DNA of 19,084 bases from an uncultured Eubacteriales bacterium (GTDB lineage Bacteria > Bacillota > Clostridia > Oscillospirales > Oscillospiraceae). This document shows, in pieces, positions 1 through 4,934 of the stretch (position 1 is its first letter; every line of letters begins with the position of its first letter). Below the pieces are notes generated by a model that was not told the DNA's origin, did not search any database, and saw only the letters and a list, made by a program, of their open reading frames with translations. Location: the NCBI GenBank assembly GCA_905202605.1, contig CAJKSU010000032.1, positions 1-19,084 of the forward strand, given 5' to 3'. The position numbers and the translations under genes are program-made.

Positions 1-348
1 CGGGACTATGCCTTTGCGGCCTATACGCTGGTGGAACCCATGGGGGAGGAGACAGCGGAGCCGGTTCGGGTGGAGCTGGGAACCGTGGAGACGGTACAGC
101 CGGTTCCGGCCCAACAGGAGCCGGTGCTGCTGGCAAAGGAACAGGCCGCCGGGGTGACCCGTGAGATCTCTTTGACGGATCGGGTCAGCGCCCCGGTGGA
201 GCAGGGGCAGGTGCTGGGCAGCGTGACTCTGAAAAGCGGCAACGAGGTGCTGGCGGAGGTGCCGCTGGTGGCGGAGACGGGCATTCCGCGCCTTGGCTGG
301 GGGCAGCTGTTCCTGCGGCTGCTGGGGATGATATGGATGGCGGAGTAG
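1..348 (+). CDS. D-alanyl-D-alanine carboxypeptidase, C-terminal part (5' end outside window)
   Basis: The frame is open from the first base and ends at TAG 346-348, giving about 115 residues of a protein that begins outside the window. What is visible looks like the C-terminal beta-rich domain of low-molecular-weight penicillin-binding proteins (PBP5_C type of DacA/DacF). Signs are the spaced valines, the stretch APVEQGQVLG near residues 61-70, a following segment that reads as lysine/asparagine-containing strands, and LAEVPLVAE close to the end, followed by a short hydrophobic or amphipathic tail (LFLRLLGMIWM) that in this family anchors the protein at the membrane. The enzyme trims the terminal D-Ala of peptidoglycan stem peptides. 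The catalytic SxxK, SxN and KTG motifs lie upstream and cannot be checked. I see no terminator between it and pgi. Confidence 0.72.
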   Translation, partial: RDYAFAAYTLVEPMGEETAEPVRVELGTVETVQPVPAQQEPVLLAKEQAAGVTREISLTDRVSAPVEQGQVLGSVTLKSGNEVLAEVPLVAETGIPRLGWGQLFLRLLGMIWMAE

Positions 349-430
349 GAAACCATCGGTAGAAAAGATGCTGCGTCTTACGAAAAAAGCCCGGCAGGAC
401 ACGGGAATGTTCCTTTGGTGGAATTGCCCC

Positions 431-459
431 TTGAATTTTCCTGCCATATCCGTTAAGAT
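431..459 (+). promoter_or_regulatory. Putative sigma-A promoter of pgi
   Basis: TTGAAT (431-436) and TAAGAT (454-459) are separated by exactly 17 bases. Transcription would start near 466, about 40 bases before the chosen pgi start. Both hexamers match consensus at four of six positions, so this is plausible but not strong. Confidence 0.45.
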
Positions 460-505
460 AGACACGACTTATTCCATACATTCCAACAAGAAAGATGTGA
501 CATCT

Positions 506-1786
506 ATGTTTGAAACCGATATCTCAAATATCTGGGGCAGCATTGAATTTTCTGACCTGATGAAAATGGAGGACCGGCTCACCAAGGCGCATGCCACCCT
601 GTCAGAGGGAACCGGTGAGGGAAATGATTTTCTGGGCTGGTATCATCTGCCCTCCCACACCACGGAGGAGGAGCTGGACGCCATTCAAAAGGCGGCAAAC
701 CGCATTCGCCGGGACTCCAAGGCGCTGGTGGTCATTGGCATCGGCGGCAGCTATCTCGGCGCACGGGCGGCCATTGAGTTCATGAACGGCGTGATGCACA
801 ACGAAACCGATCCGGTGAAGATCTACTTTGCGGGCAATCACCTGTCCACCCGCGCCCTGAATGCGCTGGCAGCACGGCTGGAGAATGTGGACTTTTCCAT
901 CAACATTGTCTCCAAGTCCGGCTCTACCATGGAAACTGCGGTGGCGGCGAGAATGTTCCGGTGGATGCTGAACCGGAAGTACGGCCCCGACGAGGCGAAG
1001 AAGCGCATTTATGTAACCACCGATCCCGTAAAGGGCAAGCTGCGGAAGCTGGCGAAGGAGGAGGGCTACACCACGTTCCCGATCCCCTCCAATGTGGGCG
1101 GGCGCTACAGCGTGTTTACCGCCTGCGGCCTGCTGCCTATGGCAGTTGCAGGCATCGACATCCGTTCTGTGATGGCGGGGGCGCGTCAGGCGGAGACGGA
1201 GCTGAACGTCAGAAGCATGGAGAACCCGGCGTGGCTGTATGCCGCCGCCCGGAATCTCATGTACGAAAACGGCAAGAAGATCGAGATGCTTTGCAGCTAT
1301 GAGCCGGACTTCGAATATGTGGGCCGCTGGTGGCAGCAGCTGTTCGGAGAGAGTGAGGGAAAGGATGGCAAGGGTATCTTCCCTGCCTGCGCCCAGTTTA
1401 CCACGGATCTCCACTCCATGGGGCAGATGATCCAGCAGGGGGAACGGAACCTGTTTGAAACCGTGGTGCGCTTTGATCCGGATGAGCACGACCTGAACAT
1501 TGAGATTGACTGGAAGAACATTGACGATCTCAACTATCTGGCGGGGAAAACTGTCAGCTACGTGGAGGAGAACGCATTTCTGGGCGTAGTCGCTGCGCAT
1601 GTGGACGGCGGAGTGCCGGTGATTATTCTAAAGTGCGGCGCCATGAATGCCAGAACGCTGGGGTACATGATGTATTTCTTCCAGCTGTCCTGCGGCATCA
1701 GCGCCTATCTGTTGGGAGTCAATCCCTTCAATCAGCCCGGCGTAGAAGCCTATAAGAAGAATATGATGACCAATTTGGGACGATGA
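506..1786 (+). CDS. pgi: Glucose-6-phosphate isomerase
   Basis: Interconverts glucose 6-phosphate and fructose 6-phosphate in cytosolic glycolysis and gluconeogenesis. The 426-residue product carries the Pgi signatures: GIGGSYLGARA (residues 78-88) and SKSGSTMET (136-144) for sugar-phosphate binding, FGESEGK (280-286) with the catalytic glutamate region, DLHSMGQ, and GVNPFNQPGVEAYK at the C-terminus. The frame is open to 368, but the ATG at 506 is chosen because MFETDISNIW starts where Bacillus-type Pgi proteins start; the upstream translation does not resemble the family and crosses a likely promoter. The ribosome binding site is weak (AAGAAAG around 488-494). The protein stops about 20 residues earlier than the Bacillus enzyme, so the last helix looks shortened. 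It stands alone between the carboxypeptidase and the P-loop gene. Confidence 0.96.
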   Translation: MFETDISNIWGSIEFSDLMKMEDRLTKAHATLSEGTGEGNDFLGWYHLPSHTTEEELDAIQKAANRIRRDSKALVVIGIGGSYLGARAAIEFMNGVMHNETDPVKIYFAGNHLSTRALNALAARLENVDFSINIVSKSGSTMETAVAARMFRWMLNRKYGPDEAKKRIYVTTDPVKGKLRKLAKEEGYTTFPIPSNVGGRYSVFTACGLLPMAVAGIDIRSVMAGARQAETELNVRSMENPAWLYAAARNLMYENGKKIEMLCSYEPDFEYVGRWWQQLFGESEGKDGKGIFPACAQFTTDLHSMGQMIQQGERNLFETVVRFDPDEHDLNIEIDWKNIDDLNYLAGKTVSYVEENAFLGVVAAHVDGGVPVIILKCGAMNARTLGYMMYFFQLSCGISAYLLGVNPFNQPGVEAYKKNMMTNLGR

Positions 1787-1839
1787 GCTGATTTTTGTGA
1801 ATTCCGGCAAATTCCTTTGCATAAAAAACATAAAAATAG

Positions 1840-1871
1840 TTGAAAAGTACGCATAAAAATGTTACTATAAT
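1840..1871 (+). promoter_or_regulatory. Putative promoter of the small P-loop gene
   Basis: TTGAAA at 1840-1845 is followed after 17 bases by TACTAT (1863-1868), which overlaps a perfect TATAAT at 1866-1871 (20-base spacing). Either -10 could be used. The region is A-rich, as expected upstream of a promoter, and lies 44-75 bases before the start codon. Confidence 0.5.
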
Positions 1872-1877
1872 GCCACA

Positions 1878-1893
1878 GTCGGTTTCAGCCGAC
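1878..1893 (+). other. Small inverted repeat in the 5' leader of the P-loop gene
   Basis: GTCGG (1878-1882) pairs with CCGAC (1889-1893), extendable by one T-G wobble to a six-pair stem with a TTCA loop. It sits just after the expected transcription start and about 20 bases before the AAGGGGA ribosome binding site, so it could form a 5' mRNA hairpin or be an operator. The evidence is only the symmetry. Confidence 0.3.
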
Positions 1894-1914
1894 AAAACGA
1901 AAGGGGAAATCATC

Positions 1915-2325
1915 ATGGTTAAGGTTATTATGGGCGTGAAAGGCACCGGTAAAACCAAGCAGATGGTTGAGACGATCAATGCTGCGGTGGACAACGAGTC
2001 TGGTCACATTGTCTGCATTGAAAAGGGTTCCAAGCTTGTATACGACATAAAGTCCAGCGTTCGACTGGTCGAAGCCAGCGACTATCCCATTGGCGGATAT
2101 AACTATCTGAAGGGATTTATCAGCGGGCTGCATGCTGGCGATTACGATATTACACACATCTTTATTGACAGCCTTTATAAGATCTCTGTTTGCAACGACA
2201 CCATGGAGACCGAGGCGTTCCTGCAGTGGTGCGACGAGTTTGGCAAAGCAAACAAGATTGACTTTACGATTTCTATTTCCGCAGACGTTGCCACCGCAAC
2301 CGATGGCATCAAGAAGTTCTTCTAA
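1915..2325 (+). CDS. Small P-loop ATP-binding protein of unknown role (often labelled PilT-like)
   Basis: The 136-residue product starts at ATG 1915 behind AAGGGGA (1901-1907). It has a Walker A motif GVKGTGKT (residues 7-14) preceded by a beta strand (MVKVIM), a region GYNYLKGFISGLHAG, and a Walker B-like IFIDS (82-86) after DITH, ending in GIKKFF. This is a complete small NTPase fold with no extra domain, no membrane segment and no DNA-binding motif I can recognise. I know similar proteins from Clostridia, frequently auto-annotated as twitching motility protein PilT, but it lacks the PilT secretion-ATPase architecture, so I do not accept that function. It has its own promoter and its own terminator-like hairpin, so it is probably monocistronic. 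Function unknown. Confidence 0.85.
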   Translation: MVKVIMGVKGTGKTKQMVETINAAVDNESGHIVCIEKGSKLVYDIKSSVRLVEASDYPIGGYNYLKGFISGLHAGDYDITHIFIDSLYKISVCNDTMETEAFLQWCDEFGKANKIDFTISISADVATATDGIKKFF

Positions 2326-2338
2326 TTCAGAACATCCT

Positions 2339-2361
2339 GCCGCCCGGCTCAGCCGGGCGGC
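2339..2361 (+). terminator. Terminator-like hairpin after the P-loop gene
   Basis: GCCGCCCGGC (2339-2348) and GCCGGGCGGC (2352-2361) form a perfect ten-pair GC stem around TCA, 13 bases after the stop codon. The following ATTATTGCCTTT is only moderately T-rich, so termination may be incomplete or the hairpin may mainly protect the mRNA 3' end. Confidence 0.65.
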
Positions 2362-2415
2362 ATTATTGCCTTTGATGTAGGGAAAAATTGGAATTATTGC
2401 GAGAGGTGAAGCAAA

Positions 2416-3159
2416 GTGCTGCTGTTTACGCCGGAGAATCAGCTTCCGGCCGGTGCCGGATTTCGACTGTTTGACTGGCGGCATCTGGGAATGCTGCTGC
2501 TCCTGAGCCTGTGGACGGCGGGGAGCCTGCGATGGATGCGCCGGAGCCAGCCGGAGCAGATGAACCGCGCACTCCGGACGACCGGATGGGTGATGCTTTG
2601 GATGGAGATTACCAAGGATTTTATTCTGGGCTGGATCGGGGCGTTTTCCGTGGGCTATCTGCCCCTGCACTTATGCTCTCTGGCAATGTTTGTGTGCATG
2701 TATTACGGTGCGCACCCCAAATCCGATGCCTGCGGTCAAATTTTATACAGCGTGTGCTTCCCGGGAGCCCTGTGCGCCCTGCTGTTTCCCGACTGGACGA
2801 TGTTTCCGGTGCTCCATTTCCAGAGCCTCCACAGCTTTGTCTACCATACGCTGCTGGTGCAGGTGTCGCTGGCACCGGTGGTAACCGGACGGGTCAGACC
2901 GGGGCTGCAGCATGTGTGGAAGAGCATGACGTTCCTGCTGCTGACGGCACTGCCGGTTGGGCTGCTGAACCGGCTGCTCCACACCAATTATATGTTTCTG
3001 GGGCATCCTTCCGCCGGTTCACCGTTGGAGCTGTTGGGAGCATTGCCGGGGAAATACGGATATCAGGCGGGGTATTTTCTGCTGGTACTGGGGGTATTGT
3101 GCCTGATAAACCTTCCGTTTACAGTATATTGGCGCTGTGCAAAACAACGGAAAGTGTAG
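2416..3159 (+). CDS. YwaF-like multipass membrane protein (TIGR02206 family)
   Basis: The 247-residue product starts at GTG 2416, set by the ribosome binding site GAGAGGTGA at 2401-2409; no ATG fits as well. Hydrophobic stretches suggest about seven membrane segments, near residues 23-40, 55-75, 82-98, 107-124, 136-156, 168-187 and 217-237. The sequences GYLPLHLCSL (80-89), FQSLHSFVYH (135-144) and NYMFLGHPSAGSP (191-203) match my recollection of the TIGR02206/YwaF family of integral membrane proteins, which has no established function. Conserved histidines inside or next to membrane segments are a family feature. It is followed by a 350-base regulatory gap, so it is unlikely to be transcribed with the hydrogenase by design, though no terminator is obvious after it. 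Confidence 0.8.
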   Translation: MLLFTPENQLPAGAGFRLFDWRHLGMLLLLSLWTAGSLRWMRRSQPEQMNRALRTTGWVMLWMEITKDFILGWIGAFSVGYLPLHLCSLAMFVCMYYGAHPKSDACGQILYSVCFPGALCALLFPDWTMFPVLHFQSLHSFVYHTLLVQVSLAPVVTGRVRPGLQHVWKSMTFLLLTALPVGLLNRLLHTNYMFLGHPSAGSPLELLGALPGKYGYQAGYFLLVLGVLCLINLPFTVYWRCAKQRKV

Positions 3160-3279
3160 AAAATGAACGATGAAAACGGATGATAACTGTATAAAATGAC
3201 GAAAATGATTCATAGAAATTCCATGGGGACTTTAAAATGTGTTCCAGATGAAACAAAAACGAGGCAATAGGGTGGGGAC

Positions 3280-3297
3280 TTGTGAAAAATGTCACAT
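3280..3297 (+). promoter_or_regulatory. Rex-like operator upstream of the hydrogenase operon
   Basis: TTGTGAAAAATGTCACAT is TTGTGA-N6-TCACAT, one terminal base away from the symmetrical TTGTGA-N6-TCACAA form known for Rex, the repressor that senses the NADH/NAD+ ratio in Firmicutes. It lies 213 bases before the NuoE-like gene start and about 90 bases upstream of the best -10 element, further than usual for a simple repressor site. The following gene set (an NADH-linked hydrogenase) fits the known Rex regulon. The match is seen in sequence; the regulator is inferred. Confidence 0.5.
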
Positions 3298-3366
3298 ACT
3301 ATATCTGGAAAATACAGAAAATGGGAAATGCGAATGTATGAAAATGGAATCTTCCGAATTTGCAGC

Positions 3367-3395
3367 TTTCCAATGAGCCGGATTTACGGTATAAT
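3367..3395 (+). promoter_or_regulatory. Putative promoter of the hydrogenase operon
   Basis: A perfect -10 TATAAT at 3390-3395 is preceded at 17 bases by TTTCCA (3367-3372), which matches the -35 consensus at four of six positions. Predicted transcription start is near 3402. No comparable promoter lies between the operon genes. Confidence 0.55.
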
Positions 3396-3474
3396 AGCAT
3401 GGAAGCGTACCGTATTCGGATTACGCATTTGCCGGAGCCGGGCAGCCCGTCGTTCGGCACAAAACCACCTAACC

Positions 3475-3488
3475 GGGGTCATGACCCC
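3475..3488 (+). repeat. 14-base perfect palindrome before the hydrogenase ribosome binding site
   Basis: GGGGTCATGACCCC reads identically on both strands with no spacer. It is in the predicted leader, ending five bases before AAGGAGG. It could be a protein binding site within the transcribed leader; as RNA, the central bases would have to open to form a loop. No known regulator is recognised for it. Confidence 0.6.
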
Positions 3489-3509
3489 ATGAAAAGGAGG
3501 ATATCATCT

Positions 3510-4004
3510 ATGCCAAATCAGAAAACCGTTGTTCCCTATTCGGGTACCCCGGAGCAGGAGGCGAAGCTGCAGGAGATCATCCGGAAGTATAAGGGTGTTC
3601 CTGGCGGCACCATGCCGGTGATGCAGCAGGCGCAGGAGATTTTCGGATATCTGCCGGAGGAGGTGCAGATTCAGATTGCCGAGGGACTGGACATTCCGCT
3701 GGAAGAGGTCTACGGCATTTCTACGTTCTACTCTCTCTATGATCTGAATCCCAAGGGACAGTATAAAATCACCGTATGTCTCGGCACCGCCTGCTATGTC
3801 AAAGGCTCTCAGGCAGTACTGGACAAGATTGTGGCACGGCTGGGATGTCCGGTCGGCTCCATCTCTCCAGATGGGAAGTACTCTGTGGACGCAAACCGCT
3901 GTGTGGGTGCATGTGGTCTGGCTCCGGTCATGATGGTCAATGACGACGTTTACGGCCGCATGACCCCTGAGCAGGTGGACGACGTACTGGCAAAGTATAA
4001 ATAA
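3510..4004 (+). CDS. hndA: [FeFe] hydrogenase NuoE-like subunit (HndA/HydC), [2Fe-2S] thioredoxin-like
   Basis: First gene of the hydrogenase operon. The 164-residue protein has an N-terminal helical part (about 14-80, with the family stretch VYGISTFYSLYDLNPKG) and a thioredoxin-like [2Fe-2S] domain. The four cluster cysteines are C90 and C95 (CLGTAC) and C131 and C135 (CVGAC), the NuoE arrangement C-x4-C and C-x3-C. In HydABC/HndABCD complexes this subunit supports electron transfer to the NuoF-like flavoprotein. ATG 3510 is chosen because AAGGAGG (3494-3500) lies nine bases before it; longer forms of the frame run through the operator and promoter region. The stop codon directly abuts the start of the next gene, implying translational coupling. 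Confidence 0.93.
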   Translation: MPNQKTVVPYSGTPEQEAKLQEIIRKYKGVPGGTMPVMQQAQEIFGYLPEEVQIQIAEGLDIPLEEVYGISTFYSLYDLNPKGQYKITVCLGTACYVKGSQAVLDKIVARLGCPVGSISPDGKYSVDANRCVGACGLAPVMMVNDDVYGRMTPEQVDDVLAKYK

Positions 4005-4547
4005 ATGAAAGAGCTGAGCCTCAATATTCTGGACGTGGCGAAGAACTCGGTGACTGCTGGGGCAACCCGGATTGAGATTACCGTGGCGGAAACGCCGGAG
4101 CGGATTACGATTACCATCACCGACAACGGCTGCGGTATGACGCCGGAGTTTGTTCGTCAGGTTACGGATCCCTTTACCACCACCCGTACAACCAGAAGGG
4201 TTGGCATGGGTCTTCCGCTGATGAAGATGGAGGCGCAGATGTCCGGCGGCGATCTTTCTATCGAAAGTCAGCTGGGGCAGGGGACAACGGTGATAAGCTG
4301 GTTTGATCCCCGCAACATTGATATGCCGCCGCTGGGGGATTTGACCTCCTCCGTTACAACCCTGATTCAGGGTAGTCCGGATATTGATTTTATATTTACT
4401 CATCAGACGCCCAACGGGGAATACACGCTGGATACCGGAGAAATCCGGACAATCATGGGTGACATTCCCCTCAGTGAGCCGGAGGTAATCGCATGGCTGA
4501 CGGATTATCTCCATGAAAATGAATCCAATATAGAAGGGAAGCGTTGA
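4005..4547 (+). CDS. Orphan histidine-kinase-type ATPase (HATPase_c) in the hydrogenase operon
   Basis: The 180-residue product begins at the ATG immediately after the TAA of hndA, with no good ribosome binding site of its own, so it is probably translated by coupling. It is a GHKL/HATPase domain: N-box LDVAKNSVTAGA with N14, G1 box DNGCGM (40-45), TDPFTTT (54-60) and G2 box GMGLPL (67-72), then GTTVISW closing the fold near residue 100. There is no dimerisation/phosphoacceptor domain, no conserved histidine and no membrane segment; residues 101-180 are an uncharacterised tail. Such ATPases between the NuoE- and HndB-like genes recur, to my knowledge, in clostridial hydrogenase operons. The role is unknown: an anti-sigma-type protein kinase, a regulator of the complex, or an assembly factor are all possible. 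Confidence 0.87.
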   Translation: MKELSLNILDVAKNSVTAGATRIEITVAETPERITITITDNGCGMTPEFVRQVTDPFTTTRTTRRVGMGLPLMKMEAQMSGGDLSIESQLGQGTTVISWFDPRNIDMPPLGDLTSSVTTLIQGSPDIDFIFTHQTPNGEYTLDTGEIRTIMGDIPLSEPEVIAWLTDYLHENESNIEGKR

Positions 4548-4551
4548 AGCA

Positions 4552-4920
4552 ATGAAATCTCTGGAAGAACTCAAGGCACTCCGTGAGAGCATGCAGAGCA
4601 AGATGAACCTCCGCAAGGAGGATACCGATACCATCCGCGTTGTGGTCGGCATGGCAACCTGCGGCATCGCAGCAGGTGCGCGGCCAGTCCTCAATGCTTT
4701 TGTGGAAGAGGTCAATAAGCGCGAGCTGAAAAATGTGCAGGTGACCCAAACGGGCTGCATCGGCGTATGTCGGCTGGAGCCCATTGTCGAGGTCTACGTC
4801 CCCGGACAGGAGAAGGTCACCTATGTGAAGATGACCCCGGAAAAGGTGCCGCAGATTGTGGCACAGCATCTGGTCAATAAGCAGGTGGTGACAGAGTACA
4901 CCATCGGTGCGGCAGAATAA
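4552..4920 (+). CDS. hndB: (2Fe-2S) ferredoxin-domain protein, HndB-like hydrogenase subunit
   Basis: A 122-residue thioredoxin-like [2Fe-2S] protein starting four bases after the previous stop, with AGAAGGGA about 13 bases before the ATG. A short helical start (MKSLEELKALRESMQSKM) leads into a strand, C37 in MATCGIAAGAR, and TGCIGVC with C69 and C73. Only three cysteines occur at cluster positions; where the usual C-x4-C pair has its second cysteine there is glycine. I recall this three-cysteine form as typical of HndB. It is expected to be an accessory electron-carrying or structural subunit of the NAD(P)-linked hydrogenase. Gene order hndA-HATPase-hndB-hndC-hndD matches the Hnd layout apart from the inserted ATPase. 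Confidence 0.88.
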   Translation: MKSLEELKALRESMQSKMNLRKEDTDTIRVVVGMATCGIAAGARPVLNAFVEEVNKRELKNVQVTQTGCIGVCRLEPIVEVYVPGQEKVTYVKMTPEKVPQIVAQHLVNKQVVTEYTIGAAE

Positions 4921-4934
4921 GGAGGGTACATAAT

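Larger units (their letters stand above)
3160..3509 (+). promoter_or_regulatory. 350-base intergenic control region of the hydrogenase operon
   Basis: I see no convincing gene here. The left part (3160-3350) is A-rich and contains two copies of TGGGGACTT (3224-3232 and 3273-3281), each followed a few bases later by AAAATGT, and a Rex-like operator at 3280-3297. The right part holds a promoter (3367-3395), the near-palindrome CGGGC-A-GCCCG (3439-3449), the palindrome at 3475-3488 and the ribosome binding site AAGGAGG (3494-3500). A leader of about 108 bases is predicted between transcription start and hndA. Confidence 0.7.

Noticed and set aside
602..1600. 332-residue open frame on the minus strand opposite pgi
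   Set aside because: Antisense shadow of a certain gene, His/Arg-rich, with no start signal.
1795..1812. TTGTGAATTCCGGCAAAT considered as another Rex site
   Set aside because: The right half lacks the TCACAA-type arm, so there is no dyad of the required kind.
3289..3492. 67-residue open frame in the hydrogenase control region
   Set aside because: It covers the promoter and palindrome, has no proper ribosome binding site and its translation is rich in Arg and Ile without a recognisable fold. The region is better explained as regulatory DNA.
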